Positions 9,145 to 19,626 of a stretch of 32,926 nucleotides of DNA are shown one piece after another. A program made the translations under genes and the position numbers. How positions within the stretch are numbered: the first letter of the stretch is position 1; each line of letters opens with the position of its first letter. The stretch is from positions 1 to 32,926 of the forward strand of contig DQUI01000063.1 of assembly GCA_015662355.1 (NCBI GenBank). Reading direction: 5' to 3'. This stretch comes from Methanothermococcus okinawensis. GTDB lineage: Archaea > AGJL01 > Methanococci > Methanococcales > Methanococcaceae. The notes under the pieces are model-generated. The model was not told where the DNA came from, did no database searches, and worked only from the letters and a program-made list of their open reading frames with translations.

Positions 9145-9873
9145 TTATATACACCCTATCCTCTTTGCCACGATCTCGTACTTACTTAGAACATCCCCCA
9201 TATCTTTTCTAAATACGTCCTTGTCCAACACATCCCTAGTCTCCTTATCCCACAACCTCATAGTATCTGGGCTTATCTCATCAGCTACTACAAGTTTCCC
9301 ATCCCTTGTCCTTCCCACCTCAATCTTAAAGTCTACAAGTATTATCCCCCTCTCATCGAAGAACCTCTTAAGTACGTCATTTACTTTCAGGGCCAACTCC
9401 CTCAACTTCTTCAACTCCTCCTCAGTAGCTATACCTAGGGCAACGGCAATATCCTCGTTTAACATAGGATCTCCATACTGGTCACTCTTGTAGTCAAACT
9501 CTACAATAGGTCTTTTTAACTCCTCCCCCTCTTTGAAGGGATATCTCCTACATAGACTTCCCGCTGCAATATTTCTTACAATCACCTCTATAGGTATAAT
9601 GTCCACCTTCTTTGCAACTATGTATACAGGATCTATATAGCCTAGATAGTGGGTAGGTATACCCTCCTTCTCCAGCACCTCAAACAACTTTGAGGATATA
9701 AGGGCGTTAAGGTGCCCCTTTCCCTTCTTTACATCTCTCTTTTTTCCATCCCCTGCAGTTATATCGTCTCTAAACTCTATAAGTACTCTATCTTCGTCTA
9801 TCTCGTATATAGATTTAGCCTTACCACTGTAGATAGGTTCCTTTTTAACTATTTCCTTAACGTCTATATCCAT
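9145..9873 (-). CDS. purC: phosphoribosylaminoimidazole-succinocarboxamide synthase
   Basis: YSGKAKSIYEIDEDRVLIEFRDDITAGDG...PIEVIVRNIAAGS...LVDFKIEVGRTRDGKLVVADEISPDTMRLWD: SAICAR synthetase signatures. Confidence 0.97.
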   Translation of the reverse strand: MDIDVKEIVKKEPIYSGKAKSIYEIDEDRVLIEFRDDITAGDGKKRDVKKGKGHLNALISSKLFEVLEKEGIPTHYLGYIDPVYIVAKKVDIIPIEVIVRNIAAGSLCRRYPFKEGEELKRPIVEFDYKSDQYGDPMLNEDIAVALGIATEEELKKLRELALKVNDVLKRFFDERGIILVDFKIEVGRTRDGKLVVADEISPDTMRLWDKETRDVLDKDVFRKDMGDVLSKYEIVAKRIGCI

Positions 9874-10031
9874 TGTCTCACCTTATTTTTCTAATACTAT
9901 ATTTAAAAGACTATAAATATATTGTTTTTTAATAATTAGCTAAATCCTTGAGATTTTATTAAAATTTAAATAGATTATAGTACTATCAATATATAAAGCG
10001 AGATTTGTGGGCATCACGGAGGGATGATAAT

Positions 10032-11267
10032 ATGGATTTTGGCACTACCAAGTACGTCATATATGCTGAACTTGTTGCAGATGGATACGTGGAAAAAAAT
10101 GATATAATCGGTGCAATATTTGGTCAAACTGAGGGATTACTCGGTGGGGATCTAGATCTAAGGGATCTTCAGAAGAGTGGTAGAATTGGACGTATCGACG
10201 TGGAGGTTATCAACGACAACGACGGAAAATCTTATGCAAAGATAATCCTCCCCTCTAGTTTAGACAGAATCGAGACAGCTATTATTGCCGCTACCTTAGA
10301 GACTGTAGATAGGGTAGGCCCCTGTGCAGCTAGGATAGAGGTAAGGGATATAAGAGATATTAGGGCTGAGAAACGTCAGTATATCACTAACAGGGCAAAG
10401 GAGCTTTTAGAAACACTTATGAACAGTATGACTGATATCCAGGACATAGCTGAGGAGATAAGGGAGTATATTAGAACTAGGGAGATAGTGGAATACGGTG
10501 AAGAGAAGTTACCTGCAGGTCCCAATATAGACAGTTCAGACAGTATAATAGTAGTAGAGGGAAGGGCAGATGTTCTAAATCTACTAAGGTGTGGGATTAA
10601 AAATGTAATAGCAGTTGGAGGCACCTCTATACCTAAGACTATAGTGGAGTTATCCAGGAAGAAGATCACCACTATATTTATCGATGGTGACAGAGGAGGG
10701 GAACTTATACTGAAGGAGTCCCTTCAGCGGTGTGATATAGACTATATAGCAAGGGCTCCTAAGGGCAGGGAGGTGGAGGAACTCTCCAAGAAGGAGGTAC
10801 TGAAGTATTTAAGGTTGAGGGTGCCAGTGGAACAGTATCTCCAACAGATACATACAGGGATGGATATCCCTAGGGGAGAGGATGGAGATGCTCCCTTAGA
10901 GGTGATAAAAGATAGTTTAAACAATAACGGCAACTCTACTAAGGAGTTGTTAACCTTCAAGGTATTCAAAAGTGGAGATCAGGATTTACAGTTAAAATAT
11001 ATCCAGCTGTCTATTAAGGAGATAGAGGGAACTAATAAGATAAAACTGATATCTCCAACCTTTGAAAAGATACTATCTATAGAGGAGTTGTCAGAGGATC
11101 TACTTCCTGAGGTATCCTTCCTCATCTCCGATGCCCCTATAACCCAGAGGATAATAGATAGATTTTTCAACGGTCTAAACTCTAATTTAGTTATAATTGG
11201 GAGGGAAATATACGTAACTAAAAAACCCTCTAACTTGAAGATCTTAAGGTATGAGGATGTGATGTGA
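10032..11267 (+). CDS. dnaG: archaeal DNA primase DnaG
   Basis: Start chosen at ATG 10032 (MDFGTTKYVIYAELVADGYVEKNDIIGAIFGQTEGLLG). Toprim motif SIIVVEGRADVLNLLRCGIKNVIAVGG. The track's 9-residue extension is judged spurious. Confidence 0.95.
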   Translation: MDFGTTKYVIYAELVADGYVEKNDIIGAIFGQTEGLLGGDLDLRDLQKSGRIGRIDVEVINDNDGKSYAKIILPSSLDRIETAIIAATLETVDRVGPCAARIEVRDIRDIRAEKRQYITNRAKELLETLMNSMTDIQDIAEEIREYIRTREIVEYGEEKLPAGPNIDSSDSIIVVEGRADVLNLLRCGIKNVIAVGGTSIPKTIVELSRKKITTIFIDGDRGGELILKESLQRCDIDYIARAPKGREVEELSKKEVLKYLRLRVPVEQYLQQIHTGMDIPRGEDGDAPLEVIKDSLNNNGNSTKELLTFKVFKSGDQDLQLKYIQLSIKEIEGTNKIKLISPTFEKILSIEELSEDLLPEVSFLISDAPITQRIIDRFFNGLNSNLVIIGREIYVTKKPSNLKILRYEDVM

Positions 11268-11296
11268 TTAGCTCTATTTTTTATTTAGGTGATGAT

Positions 11297-11614
11297 ATGC
11301 ATAAAGATGAGCTTATACAACTTCATCAACTTTTAGTATACATGAGGAAGGTATTGAAAAAGAAGTATGGAGATGCTATCGACAAGTATTTTACAACCTA
11401 CGACCAGTTAAAAATATACCCCCACCATATACATAGAACTAAGTCAGAACATACCTATGCCATATTCCTACTGGCAAGTGGTATAGCAAAGGTGTTGTCT
11501 GAGTATGGAAACGTTCCAAGGAGTGTATCCAGTAGGTTAAAGAGTACAGGTGAAAAAATAGAGAGGGAACTTATTAGGCAGAGGAGATTAAACAGTAAAG
11601 TTAAAAAGTTATAG
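11297..11614 (+). CDS. UPF0058 family protein
   Basis: MHKDELIQLHQLLVYMRKVL...YFTTYDQLKIYPHHIHRTKSEHTYAIFLLASGI. Start at ATG 11297 preceded by GGTGAT. Confidence 0.85.
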   Translation: MHKDELIQLHQLLVYMRKVLKKKYGDAIDKYFTTYDQLKIYPHHIHRTKSEHTYAIFLLASGIAKVLSEYGNVPRSVSSRLKSTGEKIERELIRQRRLNSKVKKL

Positions 11615-11618
11615 GGAG

Positions 11619-12062
11619 ATGGACATGGAGAAGAAGATTACACTTATTGGTAGTAAATTGGCGAAGACCGGTAATGAGTTTATCTATTACGGAATGTTAA
11701 AGGAGTGTGAAAGTTGTAAGTCTAAGAAGATATGCCACGAGGGTATGGTTGTAGGGAGGAGGTACAGGATCCTCGGTGTTAGATCTGCAGATCATCCCTG
11801 TGGCGTCCACGAAGGGGGAGTTAAAGTTGTAGAGATTCAACTGTCCCAGGAGATACCTATGCTGATAGAATCTAGGAAGGCGTTAGAGGGTTTAACCCTA
11901 TCTGACAGTATAAGATGTAACAACATAGTCTGTGAGAACTACTTCCTATGTAATCCAGAGGGTTTAACTGAGAAGTACAGGATTATAAAGGTATTTAAAG
12001 ATAAGATATCCTGCTCAAAAGGGTACTCCCTGAGAAAAGTGATAGTATCTCCAGTGGATTGA
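11619..12062 (+). CDS. UPF0179 family protein
   Basis: KKITLIGSKLAKTGNEFIYYGMLKECESCKSKKICHEG...GRRYRILGVRSADHPCGVHEGGVKVVEI: cysteine-rich UPF0179 pattern. Confidence 0.85.
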   Translation: MDMEKKITLIGSKLAKTGNEFIYYGMLKECESCKSKKICHEGMVVGRRYRILGVRSADHPCGVHEGGVKVVEIQLSQEIPMLIESRKALEGLTLSDSIRCNNIVCENYFLCNPEGLTEKYRIIKVFKDKISCSKGYSLRKVIVSPVD

Positions 12063-12090
12063 AAGATATTTATAAAAAGAGTGAAATATA

Positions 12091-12150
12091 ACTGCTCAGC
12101 TGTCCCCGATGTCATCACAGATCAGTGAAGTCGGCACTCATCATTGCAGT
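12091..12150 (-). ncRNA. C/D box guide sRNA
   Basis: Minus strand reads ACTGC-A-[ATGATGA C]-GTGCCGACTTCA-[CTGA D']-TCT-[GTGATGA C']-CATCGGGGACAG-[CTGA D]-GCAGT. Boxes: C 12138-12144, D' 12122-12125, C' 12112-12118, D 12096-12099. Two 12-nt guides; terminal stem 12091-12095 with 12146-12150. Confidence 0.92.
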
Positions 12151-12173
12151 GCAACGTTATAGATGTAGTTCCC

Positions 12174-12187
12174 TATATAAATATTTA
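12174..12187. promoter_or_regulatory. TATA-like element, usable by the sRNA (minus) and the downstream marker-15 gene (plus)
   Basis: tatataaatattta: AT-rich near-palindrome about 25-30 nt from both the predicted sRNA 5' end (12150) and the GTG start at 12205. Confidence 0.5.
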
Positions 12188-12204
12188 TCATCTACGGTGA
12201 TAAT

Positions 12205-13440
12205 GTGACAGTGAAGATAGCAGAGTTAACCTGTGGCCCTGAGTACAGTGGAGTTCAAGGGGAAATTGAAAAGGCTGCAAGGGAGGTTGGAGGGGAGATA
12301 ATATTCCCTGAAGTAGATCTAGATTATATAGAGAGGGTCAATAGGGAGTTAGGTTTTGATGTAGCCTCTACAAATTTAAAACTTATGCTTGCAAGGGCCA
12401 TGTCCATTATAGAGGGGAACACAGATGCAGATGCTGTATTTGTAGCCACATGTTTCAGATGTGCAGAGGGTGCCCTTGTGAGAAATGAGGTTAGAAAACT
12501 TATTCAGCAGTACACAGATCTTCCTGTTGTTATGTACTCCTTTACAGAGAGGACCAAGGCATCAGAGCTGTTAACAAGGATGGAGGCCCTAGTGACTGTA
12601 GTGGAGAGAAAGGCACTGTTAGTTAGAAAGAGACAGGAGGGTATTAGCCTAGGTATAGACAGTGGATCTACAACTACAAAGGCTATAGTTATGAAGGATA
12701 ACGAGATCGTTGGAAAGGGATGGGTTTATACCAGGGACGTTATAGAGTCTGCAAAGGAGGCTGTAGATGAGGCGCTGAAGGAGGCAGGGTTAAAGATGGA
12801 GGATATTGAAACTATAGGAACTACAGGTTATGGAAGACACACAGTAGGGGAGTACTTCAAGGCAGATCTTATACAGGAGGAGCTAACTGTAAACTCCAAA
12901 GGCGCTGCCTTCCTAGCAGATAAACAGGAGGGGGAGGCAACAGTTATAGATATAGGAGGTATGGACAACAAGGCTATCTCCCTTAACAACGCCATACCTG
13001 ACAGTTTCACCATGGGAGGTATCTGTGCAGGTGCCAGTGGAAGGTTCTTCGAGATCACTGCAAGGAGGTTAGGGGTGTCCCTTCAGGAGTTAGGAGAGAT
13101 GGCTGCAGAGGGAGACTGGAGAAAGATTAAGATGAACAGTTACTGTATAGTCTTTGGTATCCAGGACCTAGTTACAGCTCTGGCAGAGGGTGCCGATCCA
13201 AAAGATGTGGCAGCTGCAGCTGCCCACTCAGTTGCAGAACAGATATACGAGCAGCAACTTCAGGAGGTAGATGTAAGGGATCCTGTAATACTTGTAGGAG
13301 GTAGTAGTCTCCTTAGAGGTATGGTACTGGCATTGGAGGAGATACTAGGTAGAAAGATAGTAGTACCCCCTTACTCCCAGCATATAGGTGCAGTAGGTGC
13401 AGCAATTCTAGCCTCTGGATACAAGTACTTCAAGGAGTAG
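12205..13440 (+). CDS. methanogenesis marker protein 15 (BadF/BadG/BcrA/BcrD-type ATPase family)
   Basis: [27 protein letters not shown]...[13 protein letters not shown]...[14 protein letters not shown]...[19 protein letters not shown] start after GGTGAT. Confidence 0.88.
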   Translation: MTVKIAELTCGPEYSGVQGEIEKAAREVGGEIIFPEVDLDYIERVNRELGFDVASTNLKLMLARAMSIIEGNTDADAVFVATCFRCAEGALVRNEVRKLIQQYTDLPVVMYSFTERTKASELLTRMEALVTVVERKALLVRKRQEGISLGIDSGSTTTKAIVMKDNEIVGKGWVYTRDVIESAKEAVDEALKEAGLKMEDIETIGTTGYGRHTVGEYFKADLIQEELTVNSKGAAFLADKQEGEATVIDIGGMDNKAISLNNAIPDSFTMGGICAGASGRFFEITARRLGVSLQELGEMAAEGDWRKIKMNSYCIVFGIQDLVTALAEGADPKDVAAAAAHSVAEQIYEQQLQEVDVRDPVILVGGSSLLRGMVLALEEILGRKIVVPPYSQHIGAVGAAILASGYKYFKE

Positions 13441-13452
13441 ATAATCTAGTTT

Positions 13453-15660
13453 TTATTCCCCCTTATACCTCTCAGTGAGTACCTCTTTTATCTTCCTTGC
13501 AGTTGCCTTACCTATACCCTCTACCTCCATAAGCTCCTCCTCAGATGCGTTAACTATGTTCTCTATAGTTCCAAAATTTAGTAGTAGATTCTCTGCAGTT
13601 ACAGGACCAACATCTGGAAAGCTCTCAACTATAAACCTCTGCCTCTCCCTTAAGGACATAGGTCTCTTTCCAGTTCTAATCTCCACAGGCCTCTTATTCT
13701 TAAGTTGTTCCCTCTCTGCTAACTTTAACAGTATATCTGCAGTTTCCTCTGGATCCCTGGAAAAGAGCACTGGGATGTGATAGTCTAACACTATAGAGAG
13801 AATAGCTCCTTTTATTACATTCTCCTCAAGTCTCTCAAATCTATCTCCCTCGATAATTAAAATAGGTTTTTCATAATTCTTCAACTCCTTTAACTGTTTA
13901 AAGAGTCTCCCATCTATTATAGAGTTTTCAAAGTCCTCAGAGGTCTTCCTCTCTACAACAACCCTGTCACTGAGTACATAATCTCCAAACTCTAAATTTT
14001 TAAACTCTAACTCTGCCCTTCCAAATAGAAGTTTTCCAATAGTTCTCTCCCTGTGATCAATCACTATCTTAGGTTTTTTCTCCTCCTCTAACTTAGTGGT
14101 ATCTTCCCCCTTTATATAGAGGTCCAAGGGACCCCTGTACTCCTCTACCTTTTTCTCCCTCAACTTTTTATTTAAGGTCTTCACCATCTCCCTTAGTATC
14201 CTCTTCATATTCCTCTCCTTCTGTATTGCAGACCAGTAGTACACCTCATCTCTAGTGTTCTCAGTTATAAGGATTATACACTCTCCCCCTTCACCCCTTG
14301 AGGCCCTACCTTTTCTCTGGATAAATCTAATCTCAGAGGGTACTGGTTCGTAGAATATTACGTAGTTAACACTGCTAATGTCTATACCCTCCTCTGATAC
14401 ACTGGTGGATACTAAGACATTTATATCCTCATCTTCCCTGAACCTCTCCAAGGTTTTTATCTGTTCCTTCTGAGACATCCCCTTACCTCCCCTGTTAGAC
14501 TGACCCATAAAGGGAAGTGCTCCAATGTTGTTCTCCCTGAGGAGGTTAACGATCTTCTCCACAGTATCCCTGTACTGGGCAAATAGGATAATCTTCTCCC
14601 CTCTATTTTTAGTTAAGATATTCTTTACTATCTCAAGGAGTTTGTTCAACTTTGGATGATCTATATCTAAGGTTCTCAACTTGTACACTGCCTTAAGCAC
14701 CTTGGTGTCCCTAACGATCTCCCTGGCAGATCTTGTATTCTGCCTACCTAGTTTTTCGAAGTAGTTTAGAAATGCCTCCTTCCCCTGGCACTCCAATATC
14801 TCCAATGCGTAATCTAACTTTATAGCCTCAGACACTATCCTCATCAACTGATACTTGGAGTCGTCCCCTATCTCCATAACCTTCCTCTGTAAAGCTAGAA
14901 GTTCCGATCTATTTATCAGTGTAGAGTGTATCAGTTTAGCGTCCCTTAGTATCCTCAACCTCTCCTTAAGGGCACTTCTAATTAGACTTATACACTCTAG
15001 ATACTCCTTAGGTAGTTTTACCTTTACAGTTTTTATCTTTACAGTTTTAATATACTTCTTAACATCTAGGTCCTCAGGGGTTCTTATCTCCACGTGCTCA
15101 ATTCCAAGGTTCTCACACACCTCTAGGACCTTGTCTATATCAGACCCTGGGGAGGCAGTTAATCCAAGAACCCTTACCTTACCTTTAAACTTAGAGGCTA
15201 CAAAGGTATAGGAGTGATTACCTGTTGTATGGTGGGCCTCGTCTACTATAAGGAGGACGAAGTCATCGATAACTACCCTTCCTGCCACTATATCATTTTC
15301 AACTATCTGGGGTGTTGCTATAAATATCTTCCCTGTCTTCCAGAGTTTTTTCCTCTTTTCAGGGGGTATCTTTCCAGTTAAAACTACTATCTCCTCTTCT
15401 GGGATGTTTAAAAAATTCTTTAAACTGTTGTAGTGCTGCTCCACCAAGGGACGGGAGGGGGCTATAATTAGCACCTTCCCATCTCTCTTAGATAGTACTC
15501 CTGCAATTGTCAACGTGGCAATAACTGTTTTCCCAAGACCTGTACCTAGGACACATAGGGTGTTCTTCTCCAGGGCCTTGGCAACAATTAACTCCTGATA
15601 GGTTCTAGACTCTAAGGTGTTAGGTTTTATAAGAGGGTGATTTACATACATGGGACTCAC
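13453..15660 (-). CDS. hef: Hef helicase/XPF-family nuclease
   Basis: SF2 helicase motifs (GTGLGKT, LIVDEAHH, GLTASPG, QRKGRASRG) plus XPF/ERCC4 nuclease (GDYVLSDRVVVERKTSEDF) and C-terminal HhH (FPDVGPVTAENLL...VEGIGKATARKI). Confidence 0.97.
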   Translation of the reverse strand: MSPMYVNHPLIKPNTLESRTYQELIVAKALEKNTLCVLGTGLGKTVIATLTIAGVLSKRDGKVLIIAPSRPLVEQHYNSLKNFLNIPEEEIVVLTGKIPPEKRKKLWKTGKIFIATPQIVENDIVAGRVVIDDFVLLIVDEAHHTTGNHSYTFVASKFKGKVRVLGLTASPGSDIDKVLEVCENLGIEHVEIRTPEDLDVKKYIKTVKIKTVKVKLPKEYLECISLIRSALKERLRILRDAKLIHSTLINRSELLALQRKVMEIGDDSKYQLMRIVSEAIKLDYALEILECQGKEAFLNYFEKLGRQNTRSAREIVRDTKVLKAVYKLRTLDIDHPKLNKLLEIVKNILTKNRGEKIILFAQYRDTVEKIVNLLRENNIGALPFMGQSNRGGKGMSQKEQIKTLERFREDEDINVLVSTSVSEEGIDISSVNYVIFYEPVPSEIRFIQRKGRASRGEGGECIILITENTRDEVYYWSAIQKERNMKRILREMVKTLNKKLREKKVEEYRGPLDLYIKGEDTTKLEEEKKPKIVIDHRERTIGKLLFGRAELEFKNLEFGDYVLSDRVVVERKTSEDFENSIIDGRLFKQLKELKNYEKPILIIEGDRFERLEENVIKGAILSIVLDYHIPVLFSRDPEETADILLKLAEREQLKNKRPVEIRTGKRPMSLRERQRFIVESFPDVGPVTAENLLLNFGTIENIVNASEEELMEVEGIGKATARKIKEVLTERYKGE

Positions 15661-15698
15661 CTTAAATAAAAATATTTAAAAAAGAGTAAAAATAGGAA

Positions 15699-16931
15699 CT
15701 ATCTACCTAACTGGGCATGGGCTCTAGCTAAATGTCCAGAGGCTAGAGCTCCAAGGAGGGACAACTCTCCAGCTAAAACTGCCCCTCCAACAATCTCTGC
15801 AAATTTAAGGGCCTTGCCACTACCACTACATCCTAACATCTCTAGGCACTCCCTCTGTGTCTCCACCCTTGTACCTCCTCCCACTGTACCTAGAGGTACA
15901 TCTGGTAGAGTAACTGAAAAGTACAACCCATCCTCCTCAGCCTCTGCAACAGTTATACCTATGCTTCCCTCTACAATGTGGGCCTCATCCTGTCCAGTTG
16001 CAAGGAATATAGCCCCTATGATGTTGGCGTAGTGGGCGTTGAATCCCATGGAGTTAGAGGCTGCTGAACCTATAAGATTTTTATAGAGGTTAACCTGCTC
16101 TATTGCCTTTGAGGTGGTTTTTAAGTATCTCCTTATCTCCTCCTCCTTTAAAAACACCTCTGCAACTATAGATTTACCTCTCCCCTCTATCATGTTCATA
16201 CCACTGGCCTTCTTATCTACACATAGGTTACCACTTAGGGCCACTGTATGTACCTTTATACCTCCGTTCTCCTCCTTGGCCATCTCCTCCTCTATAAATT
16301 TACAGGCCTTCTCTGTTGCAATTGTTACCATGTTCATACCCATAGCATCTCCAGTGTTATAGGCAAATCTTGGATACACATACCTCCCAACTACAACTAT
16401 AGGATGAATAGAGATTAACTTACCATGTCTCGTTGTACTCTCTGCAACCTCCTTTATTCTGTGGAAGTTTTCCAATATCCAATTTTTTAGCTTTATAGCC
16501 TCTACTACAGAGGATGTTTTAAATACTGGAGCCCTTGTCATCTTGTCATCGATTACCCTAACTGTACATCCCCCACAGCTGTTTATAACCTTACAACCTC
16601 TGTTAACTGAGGCTACAAGGGCACCCTCTGTAGTAGAGAGAGGTATGTAAAACTCCCCCTTGGCATGTTCCCCTCTTATCTTCAAAGGTCCTGCAAAACC
16701 TAGGGGTATCTGGATAGCACCTATCATATTTTCGATGTTCTTCTTTATAGCCTCCCTCTCATCTATGGAGTATTTTCCCAGGTGCTCAAACTTTACCCCA
16801 GTAATCTCTTCAATATATCTCCTTCTAACCTCTACAGCATCCCTTGGATCTACTATATCCTCAAGTTGATAAGGTTTGATCTCCCCTTTTTTTAACTTCT
16901 CCAGGATCTCTTCTATATTTTTCTTATTCAT
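15699..16931 (-). CDS. hmgA: hydroxymethylglutaryl-CoA reductase (class I)
   Basis: IPLSTTEGALVASVNRGCK...RFAYNTGDAMGMNMVTIATEKA...GTVGGGTRVETQRECLEMLG: HMG-CoA reductase signatures. Confidence 0.97.
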   Translation of the reverse strand: MNKKNIEEILEKLKKGEIKPYQLEDIVDPRDAVEVRRRYIEEITGVKFEHLGKYSIDEREAIKKNIENMIGAIQIPLGFAGPLKIRGEHAKGEFYIPLSTTEGALVASVNRGCKVINSCGGCTVRVIDDKMTRAPVFKTSSVVEAIKLKNWILENFHRIKEVAESTTRHGKLISIHPIVVVGRYVYPRFAYNTGDAMGMNMVTIATEKACKFIEEEMAKEENGGIKVHTVALSGNLCVDKKASGMNMIEGRGKSIVAEVFLKEEEIRRYLKTTSKAIEQVNLYKNLIGSAASNSMGFNAHYANIIGAIFLATGQDEAHIVEGSIGITVAEAEEDGLYFSVTLPDVPLGTVGGGTRVETQRECLEMLGCSGSGKALKFAEIVGGAVLAGELSLLGALASGHLARAHAQLGR

Positions 16932-16933
16932 GG

Positions 16934-17488
16934 CTATCCCCTTTTTAGCCTACAGGTGATTATATTTACAGGGTTTCTAGCGAGCATCATATGGCCGTTT
17001 TTTATCTTTTTCCCATAACTTACTACAACGTTTACAACCTCTGTATCGTATCTCTCTATGTCCTGGAGGTAGTTCAATATCTTTGCAGTATTTTCAAGGA
17101 CTATAGTGTTTATCACTATAACCTCTGTATTCCTCTCTGTGAGAATATCTAGAATTTTATATATATTCTTTGTACCTCCCACAAAGGCCTTGTTAAAATC
17201 TAAGGACTTTAAAACCTCCTCCCCTCTCCCCTTTATCAACTTACAGTTTTTAACGTTGAAGAGTTCCAAGTTTCTCCTGGTAGTCTTTATAGCATCTTCA
17301 CAGTAGTCTATGGCGTATAGGAACTTACACCTTCTAGCTATCTCTACAGTCATACCTCCGCTACCACATCCAATATCCACTACAACGTCATCAGGCTCTA
17401 AACGTAATTTAGCAATACTTATAGCTCTAATCTCCTCCTTGGTAAGGGGAACACCCTCTGTTCTAAAAAAATCCTCGTCTCTAATCAT
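16934..17488 (-). CDS. cbiT: cobalt-precorrin decarboxylating C15-methyltransferase (CbiT)
   Basis: [51 protein letters not shown]: CbiT N-terminus and SAM motif. Start taken at 17488; the track start at 17569 is judged too far upstream. Confidence 0.92.
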   Translation of the reverse strand: MIRDEDFFRTEGVPLTKEEIRAISIAKLRLEPDDVVVDIGCGSGGMTVEIARRCKFLYAIDYCEDAIKTTRRNLELFNVKNCKLIKGRGEEVLKSLDFNKAFVGGTKNIYKILDILTERNTEVIVINTIVLENTAKILNYLQDIERYDTEVVNVVVSYGKKIKNGHMMLARNPVNIITCRLKRG

Positions 17489-17588
17489 ATCTTCCCCTCC
17501 TTTATATACTGCAAAAATTATAAATAGGGATGTCCCTATAGTTATCCTACCCTCTTTTATTCTAATCATGGTTATAGGTGATCCTTCA

Positions 17589-18557
17589 ATGGCAGATAAA
17601 TTAACTGATATACCTGGAGTTGGCCCTTCAATTGCAGAGAAACTTATTGAGGCTGGATATACTGATTTTATGAAAATAGCAACAGCCTCTATCGGTGAAC
17701 TTGCGGAGATCGACGGTATAAGTGAGAAGGCGGCAGCTAAGATAATAGCCCATGCAAGGGAGCTGTGTGACCTAGGATTTAAAAGTGGTATGGATCTTCT
17801 GAACCAGAGGAGAACAGTATGGAAGTTATCTACAGGTAGTAAAGAGTTAGACAGGATATTAAACGGTGGATTGGAGAGCCAATCTACTACAGAGTTTGCA
17901 GGTATGTTTGGAAGTGGTAAAACCCAGATTGTACATCAGGCCTGTGTAAATCTCCAGTGTGACGATATGATAACTGCAGATAAAGAGGTACTCAGTGAGA
18001 AGGAGTTGGAGGATAGAAAGGCAGTATATATAGATACTGAAGGTACATTTAGGCCTGAGAGGATTATACAGATGGCTGAGGCCCTAGGGATGGAGGGTCA
18101 GGAGGTCCTTGACAGCATCCTTGTTGCAAGGGCATACAACTCAGACATGCAGATGCTCTACGCAGAGAAGGTAGAGGAGCTGATAAGATCAGGGCACAAC
18201 ATAAAACTAGTTGTTGTAGACTCCCTTACAAGTACCTTTAGAAGTGAATATGCAGGGATGGGTAAACTTGCAGAGAGACAGCAGAAACTTGCGAGACATA
18301 TGGCAACCTTAAACAAGTTGGCAGACCTATACAACTGTGTAGTACTTGTAACTAATCAAGTTGCAGCAAAGTTAGATACCTTCTATGGACCTTCAGAGCA
18401 GCCTATAGGTGGACACATTGTAGGTCACGCTGCAACCTTCAGATTCTTCCTCAGAAAGAGTAAAGGGGATAAGAGGGTAGCTAAGTTGTACGACTCCCCA
18501 TATCTCCCAGACTCTGAGGCAGTATTTAGAATAACTGAGAAGGGAATCCACGACTAA
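17589..18557 (+). CDS. radA: DNA repair and recombination protein RadA
   Basis: [53 protein letters not shown]; Walker [13 protein letters not shown] at 17589 preceded by GGTGATCC. The track start at 17310 is an artefactual extension. No intein. Confidence 0.97.
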   Translation: MADKLTDIPGVGPSIAEKLIEAGYTDFMKIATASIGELAEIDGISEKAAAKIIAHARELCDLGFKSGMDLLNQRRTVWKLSTGSKELDRILNGGLESQSTTEFAGMFGSGKTQIVHQACVNLQCDDMITADKEVLSEKELEDRKAVYIDTEGTFRPERIIQMAEALGMEGQEVLDSILVARAYNSDMQMLYAEKVEELIRSGHNIKLVVVDSLTSTFRSEYAGMGKLAERQQKLARHMATLNKLADLYNCVVLVTNQVAAKLDTFYGPSEQPIGGHIVGHAATFRFFLRKSKGDKRVAKLYDSPYLPDSEAVFRITEKGIHD

Positions 18558-18560
18558 ACG

Positions 18561-19034
18561 TTATTTATAAAGTTCCCTAACTCTTCTATCTCCCTCTATA
18601 ACTTTCTCCCTCTGTTTTTTTCTGTACTCCTCTAACTTCCTGGATAACTCCTGGTCAGAGAGTGCTAGAATCTCCAGGGCTAAAAGTGCCCCGTTGTCCC
18701 CTCTATCTATCCCTACAGTTGCAGTTGGTACACCTGGAGGCATCTGAACACAACTTAGAAGGGCGTCCATCCCATCTAACTTACTCTCTACAGGAACTGC
18801 TATTACAGGCTTTGTTGTTAAAGATGCTACAACCCCTGGAAGATGTGCTGCAAGTCCTGCAATAGCTATAAATACTTTAGCGTTACTGTTCTTCACTATC
18901 TCCTCAACTAGGTCTGGGCTCCTGTGGGCAGAGGCAACCCTAACTTCAAACTCCACTCCAAACTCCTTTAAAATAGATATACCCTTTTCAGCTATTTTTA
19001 AGTCACTTTCACTACCCATTATTATACATATCAT
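18561..19034 (-). CDS. purE: N5-carboxyaminoimidazole ribonucleotide mutase (PurE)
   Basis: [39 protein letters not shown]...[27 protein letters not shown]. Confidence 0.97.
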   Translation of the reverse strand: MICIIMGSESDLKIAEKGISILKEFGVEFEVRVASAHRSPDLVEEIVKNSNAKVFIAIAGLAAHLPGVVASLTTKPVIAVPVESKLDGMDALLSCVQMPPGVPTATVGIDRGDNGALLALEILALSDQELSRKLEEYRKKQREKVIEGDRRVRELYK

Positions 19035-19112
19035 AGTATCACCTTAGTTTTTATATAGAAGTTATCTATTAGAGGTATTTATTATTTTTTAAAAAAAGAA
19101 AAGGGGGAGATA

Positions 19113-19520
19113 GTGAAAGAGAGAACCTTTGTAATGATAAAACCAGACGCTGTAAAGAGGAAGTTAATAGGAAGAATTATCCAGCGTTTTGAAGATAAAG
19201 GGCTGGACATAGTGAAGATGAAGATGCTAAAGATACCTAGGGAGTTGGCAGAGAAACTCTACGAAGAGCACAGGGATAAGGACTTTTTTGAGGAGTTAGT
19301 TGATTTCATCACCTCACATAGAGTTGTTGCCATGGTAATAGAGGGGGAAGAGGCTATATCTGTAGTTAGGAAGATGATAGGAAAAACCAACCCCTTAGAG
19401 GCAGATATGGGGACTATAAGGGGGGACTTTGGATACTCTGTACCTGATAACCTAGTACACGCCTCAGACTCTGAGGAAAATGCTAAGAGAGAGATTCAGC
19501 TGTTCTTTGGAGAATATTAA
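19113..19520 (+). CDS. ndk: nucleoside diphosphate kinase
   Basis: [37 protein letters not shown]...[16 protein letters not shown]...[14 protein letters not shown] (active-site His motif). GTG start. Confidence 0.97.
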   Translation: MKERTFVMIKPDAVKRKLIGRIIQRFEDKGLDIVKMKMLKIPRELAEKLYEEHRDKDFFEELVDFITSHRVVAMVIEGEEAISVVRKMIGKTNPLEADMGTIRGDFGYSVPDNLVHASDSEENAKREIQLFFGEY

Positions 19521-19626
19521 TACTATTTTTTTAATTCATATTTTGTGAATAAAAGTTCTCATATAGAAAACTTTATATAACTTTTTAAGATTACCCTCTA
19601 ATGTCAAAAATTTTTGAGGTGATTAG

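Noticed and set aside
9874-10031. Possible structured RNA upstream of dnaG
   Set aside because: Region is AT-rich with a TATA-like sequence and a short leader. Only a trivial 3-bp pairing (GTGGGCATCAC) was visible and no C/D boxes.
17310-17588. 93-residue N-terminal extension of the RadA ORF
   Set aside because: Antisense to cbiT and not RadA-like. Canonical RadA begins at ATG 17589 after GGTGATCC.
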